Shown: positions 10,801 to 21,520, counted from the first letter of the stretch. The stretch: 64,000 nt of DNA from Antarcticibacterium flavum (GCF_006159205.1 NZ_CP040812.1:1488001-1552000); one strand, 5' to 3'. Notes: generated by a model from the letters alone, not told the origin. Translations and numbers: made by a program.

Positions 10801-10857
10801 GGGATTTATCCCCGTACCAGAAGTGTAGCACTAGGACTTACAGTAAAACTTAAATAA
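7828..10857 (+). CDS. susC: SusC-like TonB-dependent outer-membrane transporter (starch locus)
   Basis: The 1009-residue protein has a signal peptide (about 1-38), a carboxypeptidase-regulatory-like domain (about 56-130), a TonB-box-like SEVVVIGYG (about 133-141), a plug domain (about 145-255, with DPLVVVDGIQG and ILKDASATAIYGSRG) and a C-terminal barrel ending in a hydrophobic strand. Length and order are standard for the SusC/RagA family. It would import maltooligosaccharides through the outer membrane with TonB energy, capped by the SusD encoded 8 bp downstream. It opens the operon susC-susD-susE-GH13-GH97. Substrate assignment rests on the downstream glycosidases. The ATG at 7828 is chosen because it gives a full signal peptide. 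Confidence 0.93.
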   Translation: MEQKLSERKVNFFCLSKTKTIFFVLLLCIICHSTNAFAKAAVHSDPIGKDLLQQTVGGTVVDENGLPVPGVNIIEKGTTNGVITDFDGNYLIEVTTQNAVLVFSSVGFETREITVGDQASINVTLSVSVDALSEVVVIGYGTASRRDVTGAISSISEENLNQGAITNPLQQISGKAAGVVINQTGSEPGSSPSVRIRGITSLIGGNDPLVVVDGIQGNMDLLNQVPPSEIASIDILKDASATAIYGSRGAPGVLIVTTKKNREGTSSLEYTTAMSLDFIPKKLDMMDANQWWEQARINNVPASANHGSSTDWFDLLTQTGATQNHTLSFGGGTGNFNYRASVSAILQQGIVINSNNERYIGRIQATQKALDDRLSLTMNLNSGINNTTSSVQSIGRAAFTSNLISNAYVMRPTDPVLDTDGSYYMDPNVFQYLNPYAVAQTVVNEGKNNNLFASLNADLKLFDGFSTGWFGSWRKTDYTSGFFLPVESTVAAAIDQNGFANVNNNRQDEKLMNVSLKYTNRIGDHNFDGLLLYEWQNQTYQGNYLQARGFLNDLTTYNALQLGDLSSVRPGDISSYKNDRTLISFLGRLNYTFLHRYQLTLSMRRDGSSVFGENHKWGNFPSAAVAWHIDQEPFMANQELFDQLKLRGGYGITGNQQGLYPQSSLSLVGAAGVTYFGGNQITNFNIIQNANEDLRWETKKQTNVGLDFSLLNGRLSGSIDAFTATTDNLLFNYTVPQPPFPHNTIAANVGSVLNRGLETVLSYDVISTDDMTFTLAGNLSLLQNRVLNLSGSINGVDLNTNYVPWGPDSFLIEGQPIGTFNILQHAGVNEVGAEIVEDRNGDGVIDMGARSPDRALQGAALPTHTYAINPSFRYKNFDVAMVWRGSGGNKVFNGLRANLSYMENIGRSNLLTSAVPLNIYTSQYSSNLWLENGSFLRLENLTAGYNFFFDNKNIESVRVSLTGNNLALFTQYTGIDPELNLSGGSGFGGDNGIYPRTRSVALGLTVKLK

Positions 10858-10864
10858 TAAAAAA

Positions 10865-12358
10865 ATGAGAACACAAACTATACTAATTGCACTATTTTTA
10901 AACCTCTTCTTGTTGCAGGGGTGTACAGATGTAGGTGAACGGGTGTATGACAAGTACCCTGCCGATGAATTTTACGGTTCTCCAGAAGGGGCAGATGTTG
11001 CTTTGGCAGGAGTTTATTCACAAATTGGAGGTAACTGGGGTGGTGTAGGTTATGCCGGGGCAGACAATGGCTGGTATGACCTTAACTCAATGAGTGCAGA
11101 TGAGCAGGTAATTCCTCACCGTACTACAGGGGACTGGCAACTGGATTTTGCAAGGCTCTATAAGCACGAATGGTTGCCTACAGATTTTATTATTAACAAC
11201 ACCTGGAACTGGTTGTATGAATCTGTTTTTAGTGCAAACCTGGCAGTGGAGCAGCTGGAAAACTCTGGTGCTGAACAGGCAAAAGTTGCTGAAGCCAAAA
11301 TTCTACGTGCATTTTTTTACTATCTGTTAATGGATGACTTTGGTAATGTGCCGTTCTATACAGAAAATAACATAACCGTTGAGGAATTGCCGCAAATAGA
11401 AAGAGCAGAATTGTATGATTTTATTGTTTCTGAAATTACTGAGAATGTAGAAGACCTTCCAACAACAAAGGGGGGATCCTTCTATGGCCGATTCAACCGA
11501 TGGGCAGCCTATGCCCTGTTGGCAAAGGTTTATATGAATGCTGAAGTTTACACAGGGGTGCCGCAATATGCTGAAGCACTTGAAGCTATAGAAATGCTGG
11601 AACAGGGAGGATTTTCACTTCACCCGGGTGGTGCCAGTGAATCCAGCCCGCTGGGTTACCGCTATTATGAATTGTTTGGTGACACCATGCCGGAGGATGA
11701 AACCATACTTGCAATTTTTGTGGAAGCGAATATTGTATCAAGAAACATTTTTACAGTGCGTAGCTTAAGCGGCCCGCATGCACAGGCGTTATTTGGATAC
11801 AATGGCTGGAATGGAACTATAGTCCCTACAGCTTTTTATGAGAAGTACAGTGATAATGACATCAGGAAGCAGCAATTCCTGGTGGGGCAACAGCCCGGGG
11901 GAGTAACTTATTCTACCCAGGTGTTATCCTTAGACAATCCCGGGGCAGCTCCTTTTGCAGGTGTTCGCAATATAAAGTTTTACCCGGTACCACCAATGGA
12001 TGGCGGGGGAGCTTCCAACGATTTCCCTATATATCGTTATGCAGATTTCCTTTTAATGAAGGCAGAAAGTCACGTGAGACTGGGAAATGCGGGCCAGGCT
12101 AAACCTTTTATTGATGCCGTAAGGCAGCGTGCAGGGCTGGAACCCCTGGCTTCAAATCCAACCCTGGAAGATATCTACCTGGAAAGGGGTTTTGAACTTA
12201 ACTGGGAAGGGCATCGAAGACAGGATATGATACGGTTTAACACCTTCCTGGAGCCCAATGACTTCAGGGGAGCTTCGCAGGAATTCAGAAAATTATTCCC
12301 TATTCCTACTTCGGCATTAAATGCCAATCCTAACCTTCAACAAAACCCCGGCTACTAA
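10865..12358 (+). CDS. susD: SusD-like surface glycan-binding lipoprotein
   Basis: This 497-residue lipoprotein (lipobox LLQGC, Cys20) has the SusD family helical TPR scaffold, with ILRAFFYYLLMDDFGNVPF and ERGFELNWEGHRRQDMIRFN as recognisable signatures and the terminal NPNLQQNPGY. It would form the lid over the SusC barrel and bind starch oligosaccharides at the cell surface. It starts 7 bp after susC and is clearly co-transcribed with it. Confidence 0.93.
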   Translation: MRTQTILIALFLNLFLLQGCTDVGERVYDKYPADEFYGSPEGADVALAGVYSQIGGNWGGVGYAGADNGWYDLNSMSADEQVIPHRTTGDWQLDFARLYKHEWLPTDFIINNTWNWLYESVFSANLAVEQLENSGAEQAKVAEAKILRAFFYYLLMDDFGNVPFYTENNITVEELPQIERAELYDFIVSEITENVEDLPTTKGGSFYGRFNRWAAYALLAKVYMNAEVYTGVPQYAEALEAIEMLEQGGFSLHPGGASESSPLGYRYYELFGDTMPEDETILAIFVEANIVSRNIFTVRSLSGPHAQALFGYNGWNGTIVPTAFYEKYSDNDIRKQQFLVGQQPGGVTYSTQVLSLDNPGAAPFAGVRNIKFYPVPPMDGGGASNDFPIYRYADFLLMKAESHVRLGNAGQAKPFIDAVRQRAGLEPLASNPTLEDIYLERGFELNWEGHRRQDMIRFNTFLEPNDFRGASQEFRKLFPIPTSALNANPNLQQNPGY

Positions 12359-12369
12359 ATATATATATT

Positions 12370-13725
12370 ATGAAAAGATATTTAAATAAATTAGTTTTTT
12401 TAGGACTGGCTCTCTTCATGTTCGGGTCTTGTGAAAAGGATGAGGAGCTCACGATGCTGCAGCCGGTTCATTTTACTGCGGCCCCTGTAGCTTCACATAA
12501 TAATATTGTATTAGAGCAGGAAAATATGGATCAGGCAGTCCTGAACATCTCCTGGCCGGAGGTCACATATCCTATACAGGCTCCCGTTACATATAACCTA
12601 CAATTCACCCGCCCAGCAGATACCGTAGGTGTAAATGGCTGGGCAAATGCCATAAATGCAGAGGCAGGAGTGGATGTGCTAAGCAAGACCTTCATGGGCA
12701 GGGATTTAAATGAACTGGCAAAAGATCTTGGACTGGAAGATGATGTAGAAGGTGAAATTGCGGTACGGGTACAATCCTACATGGATAGGAGAATCTCTTC
12801 TGAACCCTTAATAATAAGTGTGACGCCATTTACACCGGAAGTTGCAACCGGAGAAATTTACCTTCCCGGGGCATACCAGGGGTGGGATCCCGAAACTGCC
12901 GCAAGCATACCTGCAGTAGAAAATGGTATCTATCGCGGTTATTTAAATTTACCATCCCAGGATGCTCTCGATTTCAAAATAACCCTGGACAGAAACTGGA
13001 CAGAGAATTACGGCCATGACGGGAATGGAAACCTCGTATTTGATGGTCCTAATCTAAGCGTCCCAGAACCAGGATTTTACGAGATCACTGTTAACTTTAA
13101 CACCATGACCTGGACAGCAACCAAAACTTCCTGGGGAATTATTGGAACAGCGACTGAGGGTGGCTGGGATGCAGATACAGATATGGTTTTTGATTCTGAA
13201 AGACAGGTATGGGTTTATACCGGCGAGCTTCAGCCGGGAGCATTAAAATTTAGGCTTAATGACAGCTGGGAAATCAATTATGGTTCCAGGAACAATGAAG
13301 AAGGAATAGCTTACCTGGATGATCCGGGTGCTCATGATGTTACAGAGGCAGGTTTATATGAAGTAACCTTCAGCATTGATCCTGAAGATAACACCAGGGC
13401 TTTTTACTCCATTGAACCTATCGTTTGGGGAATTATTGGTGATGCTACTGCAGGTGGTTGGGATACAGATACCCCAATGACGTGGAACAGTGATACAGGA
13501 GTATGGGAAGTAACTGCCGATCTTACACCGGGAGCATTAAAATTTAGAAGGAATAATGACTGGTCCCTTAATTATGGCCCGCGAAATAATGAAGACGGAA
13601 TCCTTTATCTTGATGATCCGGGAGCACATGGTATAGAAGAGGCAGGCACCTATGACATCACCCTTACCTTGAATCCTGAAGATCCCTCTACCGCAACGTA
13701 TACAGTAGACAGAACAACTAATTAG
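12370..13725 (+). CDS. SusE/SusF-like starch-binding lipoprotein
   Basis: The 451-residue lipoprotein (lipobox GSC, Cys21) has an N-terminal SusE-type domain (about 30-155) followed by three ~97-residue binding modules beginning near residues 158 (GEIYLPGAYQGWD), 255 (WGIIGTATEGGWD) and 352 (WGIIGDATAGGWD). Modules two and three are close copies of one another, sharing PGALKFR and YLDDPGAH. The Trp-rich layout matches the surface starch-binding SusE/SusF proteins, which hold starch near the SusCD complex. It sits 11 bp after susD. Which of SusE or SusF it corresponds to cannot be decided from sequence. Confidence 0.88.
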   Translation: MKRYLNKLVFLGLALFMFGSCEKDEELTMLQPVHFTAAPVASHNNIVLEQENMDQAVLNISWPEVTYPIQAPVTYNLQFTRPADTVGVNGWANAINAEAGVDVLSKTFMGRDLNELAKDLGLEDDVEGEIAVRVQSYMDRRISSEPLIISVTPFTPEVATGEIYLPGAYQGWDPETAASIPAVENGIYRGYLNLPSQDALDFKITLDRNWTENYGHDGNGNLVFDGPNLSVPEPGFYEITVNFNTMTWTATKTSWGIIGTATEGGWDADTDMVFDSERQVWVYTGELQPGALKFRLNDSWEINYGSRNNEEGIAYLDDPGAHDVTEAGLYEVTFSIDPEDNTRAFYSIEPIVWGIIGDATAGGWDTDTPMTWNSDTGVWEVTADLTPGALKFRRNNDWSLNYGPRNNEDGILYLDDPGAHGIEEAGTYDITLTLNPEDPSTATYTVDRTTN

Positions 13726-13735
13726 AAAAATCAAA

Positions 13736-15148
13736 ATGAATAAAAAGATAAATAAAATGAGAAATTACATCAATGTATTATTCATCTTCCTGGGAACGAC
13801 ATCTCTTTTATCCTGTCAAACATCAGATGATGAAATAACAAGAGGAGGGCACCAGGAATACGAACAATACGGCACAGCATTTCAGCAGGTGCCAGATAGC
13901 CGGGACGTTTCCATGTACCAGGTAAACATAAGAGCATTTAGTGAAGAGGGAACTTTTAATGGAGTGATAGACGGGCTGGATCACATAAGTGACCTTGGGG
14001 TGAATGTCCTGTACTTAATGCCGGTATATCCTGTAGGTGAAGAAAGATCTGCCGGGGGACTTGGTTCTCCTTACTCTGTTCGCGATTACTATTCAGTAAA
14101 TCCGGAATTTGGCACTCTTGAAGATCTACGTAACCTGGTAGACGGGGCACACGAAAGAGGAATGGCGGTAATTATGGACTGGGTTCCTAACCATACAGCA
14201 TGGGATAATGAGTGGATCACTACCAATCCAGAATGGTACCAACAGGATGAAGAAGGCAATATTATACATCCACCGGGAACAAACTGGCAGGATGTTGCGC
14301 AGTTGGATTATTCAAATGATGAATTGCGCGCAGCTATGAAAGATGCTATGTCCTATTGGATCTACACTGCAAACATAGATGGATACAGGGTTGATGCGGC
14401 AGATTATGTTCCACATAGTTTCTGGGCAGAAACCGTACCTTTCTTAAGAAATATTAAAAACCAGGACATGATAATGTTTGCTGAAGGTTCAAGAAAAGAT
14501 CACTTCAGGGCAGGTTTTGATTACATTTTCGGCTTTAATTTCTTTGACCATTTAAAGCAGGTTTTTGTAGATAATGCTTCTGCTACTGTGTTACAAAATT
14601 CGTTTGCAACAGAATATGAGAATGTCTATGACGACACAAAACGAGTGGTGAGATACACCTCCAATCATGACGTTAATTTATCTGACGGTACCCCGCAGGA
14701 ACTTTTTGGCGGAGACAGAGGTTCCATGGCTGCTTTTGTAGTTGCCGCCTATATGAAATCTATTCCTATGATCTATAACGGGCAGGAAATAGGATGGAAT
14801 GAACGCCTGGAATTTTTCTCCAGGGATCCTATAAACTGGAATGCAGCAAATAATGAGCTGCTGGAAGAATATAAGGATATCATCGAATTCAGAAACAATA
14901 GTACAGCGATAAGAAGGGGCGAATATAACGGGTACAGCAGTGAACATGTGGCTGCCTTTACCATGAGCACAGAGGATGAGACAGTGCTGGTACTATCAAA
15001 CCAAAGGAACAGGGAAAACAATTTCATCTTCCCTTCTACCCTGGCCGGCACGTCATGGGAAGACATCTTTAATGGCGGTACTGTTTCCCTGGAGTCACAA
15101 ATTACCCTGGAACCATTTCAATATCTTGTATTAAGAACAGGAAATTAA
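13736..15148 (+). CDS. GH13 alpha-amylase, surface lipoprotein (SusG-like role)
   Basis: A 470-residue enzyme with a lipoprotein signal (SLLSC, Cys27) and a GH13 barrel. The conserved regions are visible: region I DWVPNH (148-153), region II GYRVDAAD with nucleophile Asp220, region III FAEGS with acid/base Glu250, and region IV SNHD with His311 and Asp312. It should hydrolyse internal alpha-1,4 bonds of starch by a retaining mechanism. The lipid anchor suggests a place at the outer membrane, as for SusG, although it lacks the inserted CBM58 of Bacteroides SusG. It starts 10 bp after susE. The second Met (residue 8) is an alternative start. Confidence 0.9.
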   Translation: MNKKINKMRNYINVLFIFLGTTSLLSCQTSDDEITRGGHQEYEQYGTAFQQVPDSRDVSMYQVNIRAFSEEGTFNGVIDGLDHISDLGVNVLYLMPVYPVGEERSAGGLGSPYSVRDYYSVNPEFGTLEDLRNLVDGAHERGMAVIMDWVPNHTAWDNEWITTNPEWYQQDEEGNIIHPPGTNWQDVAQLDYSNDELRAAMKDAMSYWIYTANIDGYRVDAADYVPHSFWAETVPFLRNIKNQDMIMFAEGSRKDHFRAGFDYIFGFNFFDHLKQVFVDNASATVLQNSFATEYENVYDDTKRVVRYTSNHDVNLSDGTPQELFGGDRGSMAAFVVAAYMKSIPMIYNGQEIGWNERLEFFSRDPINWNAANNELLEEYKDIIEFRNNSTAIRRGEYNGYSSEHVAAFTMSTEDETVLVLSNQRNRENNFIFPSTLAGTSWEDIFNGGTVSLESQITLEPFQYLVLRTGN

Positions 15149-15159
15149 ATTAACCCTTA

Positions 15160-15195
15160 TTTTCAGGTGTCCTGATTTAGCGGGGCACCTGAAAA
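15160..15195 (+). terminator. Strong hairpin inside the sus operon
   Basis: TTTTCAGGTG at 15160-15169 pairs perfectly with CACCTGAAAA at 15186-15195, and the stem can extend inward over GTCC/GGGG. The stretch after it (TTATTATTT) is only a weak U-run. It could be a partial terminator that lowers GH97 expression or an mRNA-protecting hairpin at the end of the GH13 message. Confidence 0.55.
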
Positions 15196-15209
15196 TTATT
15201 ATTTATTAA

Positions 15210-17387
<2,178 letters not shown>

Positions 17388-17417
17388 TTAGCCTTAAAAG
17401 GTCCATTTCAAATAAGT

Positions 17418-17455
17418 AAAACTTCCGCCGGTTAACGCTGCGGAAGTTTTTTTTC
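17418..17455 (+). terminator. Rho-independent terminator of the sus operon
   Basis: ACTTCCGC (17421-17428) pairs with GCGGAAGT (17440-17447), preceded by AAA and followed by a run of eight T. It lies about 35 bp after the GH97 stop codon. Confidence 0.9.
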
Positions 17456-17494
17456 TCCTTCTAAAGAGAGCTTTCTAATAATGTGAGCTTTCTA

Positions 17495-17525
17495 AAAAAA
17501 GGCCACTTTTCAGCGGCCCTTTTAA
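17495..17525 (-). terminator. Terminator of the 55-aa lipoprotein gene
   Basis: Read on the - strand, AAAGG-G-CCGCT-gaaa-AGTGG-CCTTT forms a stem with one bulged G and one G-T pair, followed by a T-run. It lies just after the stop codon of the small lipoprotein gene. Confidence 0.7.
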
Positions 17526-17529
17526 TTGT

Positions 17530-17697
17530 TTAATCTCCTCCGGGAGGTTCCTCTTTAGGATCTGTTTTGCTGTCCTCACCATCGCTGGCATAAACATTGG
17601 TTCCGGGATCTGTGAGATCAGCCAAATTTTCTTCAGTACAGGATATCATAACTGTACTACAAAGGAGTATACACATAATTAAATATACTTTTTTCAT
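17530..17697 (-). CDS. Small lipoprotein (55 aa), unknown function
   Basis: An ATG on the - strand at 17697 opens a 55-codon frame ending at TAA (17530-17532). The product starts MKKVYLIMCILLCSTVMISC, a textbook lipoprotein signal with Cys20 as the lipidation site, followed by about 35 acidic, Pro/Gly-rich residues (TEENLADLTDPG... and KTDPKEEPPGGD). A terminator-like hairpin follows directly. The lipobox, start context and terminator make it a likely real gene although very short. It is convergent with the sus operon. The function is not recognisable. Confidence 0.7.
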   Translation of the reverse strand: MKKVYLIMCILLCSTVMISCTEENLADLTDPGTNVYASDGEDSKTDPKEEPPGGD

Positions 17698-17723
17698 GTT
17701 TTTCTATTAAAAATTAGACATAG

Positions 17724-17858
17724 GATTACCTGCACGGGATTCCGGTGGGTGTTATGAGGTAATCTGTGAAACCCGTAATGGGCAATTGTGGGAAGTAATG
17801 ATCCGGTGCGACAGCAAAAAGCTACTTCCCGGTGGCTATGCCGGCCGCACGGATCATT
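17724..17858. ncRNA. Candidate structured RNA with interleaved stems
   Basis: Three stems can be read by eye. GATTACCT (17724-17731) pairs with AGGTAATC (17757-17764). GGGAAGTA (17790-17797) pairs with TACTTCCC (17823-17830). AATGATCCGGTGCG (17797-17810) pairs with CGCACGGATCATT (17846-17858) over 13 pairs with one bulge. The last two interleave, so they form an H-type pseudoknot or two exclusive folds. It lies between the small lipoprotein gene (-) and the 218-aa membrane protein (+). No known riboswitch consensus was matched. An open frame of 62 codons overlaps it but its product looks non-biological. Confidence 0.4.
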
Positions 17859-18041
17859 TTATAAAGAAGAGCTGCGCGTACCCCTGGATTGCAGGTCCCG
17901 GAGGTTACTCTTAATTACACAGCAAAGAAATGAGGAAAGGGATGAAGACAGTAGGACAAAGGCGGGACAATTGTAGGACAGCTTTGTCTTTACGGTTTTC
18001 CATAAATTATTAGCTGAGTTTTTTTTACTTTTAAGACCATC

Positions 18042-18698
18042 ATGATCAATCAATTATTACGGGATGCTTTTTTAAAAGCAGGGGAAATGACAGGAAAGGA
18101 TTCGCTTAATGGCCGGGCAGAATTCATAGCTGAAAGTATTTGGGAAGAAAGTAAATTCCAAATTTCGCCTAAGTCGCTTATTCGCTATTACAAAAGAGAA
18201 TTCACCCCCACACGGGAGACACAGAATTTTTTGGCAATATTTCTAGGATTTGAAACTTATGAAGAATATGTCCTGGCTTCAACTGCAAAGAAAGAGAAAG
18301 TTATGATCGAGGAAGTGGGCCGAAAACCGGTAACCCATAGCAAAAGGAAAAGATTATCCATACTTCTATTGCTAATACCTGTTATAGGAATTTCTGCCTA
18401 TGTTGGATATACAGGGGGTATTGAAAAATGCATGACCTGGGATGAGAATCATTATATTGAAAAAAGATGCACAGGTGCCGCTGTAGAAACAGCACTTAAT
18501 CCTTATCTACTGGAAAATTTTAAAAAAATCCAGGTTACAGATACCACTACATTTTTTAAAAATGGAGAAGTGCAGGTATGGTATGATAAAAGCAATAATC
18601 AACTAGACTTTTTTACTGCACCGGGAATACATCCTGAAAATGGTAAGACATTAAAACCCATAACTAAGTATATGGTTGAGAAGTATATAAGGAATTAA
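18042..18698 (+). CDS. Single-pass membrane protein with cytoplasmic N-terminal domain, unknown function
   Basis: A 218-residue protein: residues 1-85 form a soluble helical domain (AEFIAESIWEES...SPKSLIRYYKREFTP...FLAIFLGFETYEEYV) that resembles a small regulatory or DNA-binding-like fold, followed by a Lys/Arg-rich linker, one membrane span (about 103-122) and a C-terminal domain of about 90 residues with two Cys (KCMTWDENHYIEKRC). Similar proteins occur in flavobacteria without known function. It has no operon partner; the next + gene begins 98 bp later. Confidence 0.75.
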   Translation: MINQLLRDAFLKAGEMTGKDSLNGRAEFIAESIWEESKFQISPKSLIRYYKREFTPTRETQNFLAIFLGFETYEEYVLASTAKKEKVMIEEVGRKPVTHSKRKRLSILLLLIPVIGISAYVGYTGGIEKCMTWDENHYIEKRCTGAAVETALNPYLLENFKKIQVTDTTTFFKNGEVQVWYDKSNNQLDFFTAPGIHPENGKTLKPITKYMVEKYIRN

Positions 18699-18796
18699 CT
18701 CCAATCTAATTCATTTTAAATCTCCTTCTTAATGAAAGCCGAAAAAAATCACTAATAGTTATATCTTTAATAATTCACAACCTTTAATACTTTAAT

Positions 18797-19003
18797 ATGC
18801 CTTATTACTACGTAAACCAACAAAAACAAGCTAACGGTGATAATGAAGTTCATAAAGATACCTGTAGTTACTTACCTAATCTATTAAACAGGGAGTTTTT
18901 AGGCTTTTACAGTAACTGCCGGGATGCTGTTGCTAAAGCAAAGGAAAGATATCCAAGGGCGAATGGTTGCTACCATTGCTCGTTTCCTTGTCACACCACC
19001 TAA
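18797..19003 (+). CDS. Small Cys-rich protein, unknown function
   Basis: A 68-residue protein with His/Cys spacing (HKDTCSYLP ... NCRDAVAKAKERYPRANGCYHCSFPCH). The HxDxC and CxxC...CH residues could bind a metal. I have a memory of short proteins like this in Bacteroidetes, with no assigned role. It converges with the oxoamine synthase gene, leaving only 13 bp between the two stop codons. Confidence 0.65.
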   Translation: MPYYYVNQQKQANGDNEVHKDTCSYLPNLLNREFLGFYSNCRDAVAKAKERYPRANGCYHCSFPCHTT

Positions 19004-19016
19004 ATATAATTTTGAC

Positions 19017-21440
19017 TTAAGTGCTTTGAACTGTTCCCATCAATTCCATGGAGAAATTATCCTTGGCCTGGACATAAGCCACTTTGGGAATGACGCGTGC
19101 ACCTAGTTTTCGCTTTTCAAAACTGGCACTAAATCCTAAGTCTACCTGTTGGAATTTTAACTCCCGGGCTCTTTTAATGGTTTGAAAAAGTAACTGCCGG
19201 TAAATATTATATTCTCTTGAGAAACTATAATCCATACCAATAAAACTTGGGGAATAGGTAATTCCTAAGTTCTTATAGCAAAACATCACCCCCACCGGCT
19301 TTCGTACGGGCCTGGGATCTATATCCTCGCGTAGTTGCAGGACAATAAATTCCCAATTAGGATGGCTGGCCATTTTGGTAAATAAATCCCTCGGGAAGGT
19401 AAAAGTGTTTAACCCAAAATTCTGCTCCTTCACATTTTTATAGAGTTCAAAATATTGGTCAATTTTTTCCAATGTAGGAGTGTCAATAATTTCAACCTCA
19501 AATTTTTTCACAAAGGAGGCAACTTCATTTTTAAAATGCCTTCTTGATCGACTCGACAAACTATTCACGAATTCCTCCTCTGTTTTCCAGGAGAGGTTAT
19601 CCATAATGCAACTTTCCGGCATAGTAACGGGAATAAAACCTTTATTGAGGAATACTTCTGCTATTGGATTATTTTCTTCAAAATCACGCAATACCAACAT
19701 GGCTGCACCTGCATGTTGTTCAAGATCCTCTGTATGTAAGAAAAATAATTTTAAGGCATCTTCTCTTTCCTCATGGTTCCAATCCAAGTATAAATGCTCA
19801 CCCTCAGTAAAGAGAGAGCCCAATGCAAGAACTTTGGAAGACATGTAATATGGTTCCATTTTTCTTCTTTCTTCGAATTGTAAAGAAACAGAAACTGGTG
19901 CAAGCATGTCATCCTTCCATAAACCTTCTGTGAAAAACGTTGCGAGTATTATTCTACCAGTCTTATCCTTAATAAGGAAATAATGAAATTTCCAATTGTG
20001 TTGCGGGAGATTTTCATTGCTGAATACCTGTTCCAAAAATTTAAGCCCTTCCCAGTCAAAGGTACTATGCCCACCAAGAACACTGTCCCATTCTTCTTTC
20101 TCAATTTTTGAGATAGAGTTTTCTTTTTGGACCTGTAAATTAGTTTCAATCGCTATAATATTTGGAAGTTCTTTCTCTGGCATTTTAAATGCCCTTCTAA
20201 CTCTTCCAGGTGTAGTATGGGTGTCCTCCAGGCTTTTTGGATAATGGTAACACATTGCTTCTACCAGAGCCTCCATCTCTTGGTTCTGGTTGTGACGGGA
20301 GATAGTAAGTCTTACACCGGTATTTTTTACAGGAACAGCGGGATATATTCCAAGATTTACAAAGAACCCTTCTCCCATAAGTCGTTTCACAAAATTATAG
20401 CCTGTAACCGGCATTCCCGTGCCTATATAAAATACAGGGGAAGAGTTTTTCTCAATAAGAGGCAGCTGTGTTTTTTCAAGAAGGTCATTGAAATAATTAA
20501 TTTTAGAATTTAGTTCTTCCTGTAGCACATAAATTTCCGGTGAGAGATGGATATCTGCAGATGCAGATGCCGCCGCGACTGATGCCGGCTCTAATTGTGC
20601 AGAAAAAGTAAGCGGTCCACCAAAGGTTTTTATTTTACGGTGAAGATCCCGGTTTGAACAGGACATTAAAGCCCCGCTTGCTCCAAAAGTTTTACTCAGG
20701 GTACCAATTAAAAGAACATTCTCTGGCAAGTTACCCTCTAATTCCCCCATTACATAGCCGGTACCGTTTTTGCCCCGCCAGCTCATCCCGTGCACATCAT
20801 CAAAATAAAAATGAAGCTGCGGATATTTTTTTCCAAGTCTCATTAATTCCTTTACAGGAGCAAAGTCACCGTACATCGAATAAACCCCATCTGCCATATA
20901 CCATATCTTTGAGACCTTATTGCGAAGTTCCTTTATTTTATCTTCAAGCATCTCAAGATTATTATGGCGAATCATTTCCACGGGTACACCTCTTGTTTTA
21001 AGAACCTGTACTGCGTTCTGGACACTCCAATGGACCTGGTGATCCAAAATGACTGCATCTTCATCCCTAACAGCAGTAGGAATAACAGCGATATGGCCAA
21101 GAGTGCTATTTTTTGTGATTACAACAGGGTTGCCGTACATCCTGGAGATCTTTTCTTCCATTTCATCATAGAGGGGGTGGGATACATAAGTACGTGAAAG
21201 AGGAAATTGAGTTCCTAATTTCCAAATTGCATCCATTCCTGCTCGTTTTAACCGTTCATCCTGCTCCAGGCCCAGGTAACCTGTAGTTCCAAAATGAAAT
21301 AAATCCCTTCCTTTAATTTTTATAGTTCTTCCGGAAAGGACTTCATCCTGTGAGAACAGGTGCAATACTCCTTCTCGTTTAGCATTCGAGAAAACCTCAT
21401 CTACTGTATCCAAAAAATTATTGTGTCTAATTTTTGCCAT
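19017..21440 (-). CDS. Fusion of alpha-oxoamine synthase (PLP) and GNAT-like acyltransferase
   Basis: The 807-residue protein has two halves. Residues 1-395 are an alpha-oxoamine synthase of the KBL/BioF/serine palmitoyltransferase group: FDDVHG (Asp214, His217) and the PLP lysine Lys250 in GTLSKTFGASG are present, with a C-terminal segment ending near HNQNQEMEALVEAM. Residues about 420-800 look like a GNAT-fold acyltransferase of the BioF2/CelD type (SRRHFKNEV, FCYKNLGITYSPSFIGMDYS, ELKFQQVDLGFSASFEKRKLG). The first half would condense an amino acid with an acyl-CoA or acyl-ACP; the second could N-acylate the product or another amine. A role in making an aminolipid is an inference. It is divergent from DUF7793 and PAS-AraC genes. 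Confidence 0.8.
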   Translation of the reverse strand: MAKIRHNNFLDTVDEVFSNAKREGVLHLFSQDEVLSGRTIKIKGRDLFHFGTTGYLGLEQDERLKRAGMDAIWKLGTQFPLSRTYVSHPLYDEMEEKISRMYGNPVVITKNSTLGHIAVIPTAVRDEDAVILDHQVHWSVQNAVQVLKTRGVPVEMIRHNNLEMLEDKIKELRNKVSKIWYMADGVYSMYGDFAPVKELMRLGKKYPQLHFYFDDVHGMSWRGKNGTGYVMGELEGNLPENVLLIGTLSKTFGASGALMSCSNRDLHRKIKTFGGPLTFSAQLEPASVAAASASADIHLSPEIYVLQEELNSKINYFNDLLEKTQLPLIEKNSSPVFYIGTGMPVTGYNFVKRLMGEGFFVNLGIYPAVPVKNTGVRLTISRHNQNQEMEALVEAMCYHYPKSLEDTHTTPGRVRRAFKMPEKELPNIIAIETNLQVQKENSISKIEKEEWDSVLGGHSTFDWEGLKFLEQVFSNENLPQHNWKFHYFLIKDKTGRIILATFFTEGLWKDDMLAPVSVSLQFEERRKMEPYYMSSKVLALGSLFTEGEHLYLDWNHEEREDALKLFFLHTEDLEQHAGAAMLVLRDFEENNPIAEVFLNKGFIPVTMPESCIMDNLSWKTEEEFVNSLSSRSRRHFKNEVASFVKKFEVEIIDTPTLEKIDQYFELYKNVKEQNFGLNTFTFPRDLFTKMASHPNWEFIVLQLREDIDPRPVRKPVGVMFCYKNLGITYSPSFIGMDYSFSREYNIYRQLLFQTIKRARELKFQQVDLGFSASFEKRKLGARVIPKVAYVQAKDNFSMELMGTVQST

Positions 21441-21520
21441 CGCTCACTTATTAAATAGAATAACTCTAAGCTAAATATTGAGGAGAAGCAGGTAAAGGAA
21501 AAATTTAAAATAATATCAAA

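Noticed and set aside
17788..17976. 62-codon + strand frame
   Set aside because: It overlaps strong inverted repeats, has an unnatural Arg/Ser/Cys-rich product and no ribosome site; a structured RNA explains the DNA better.
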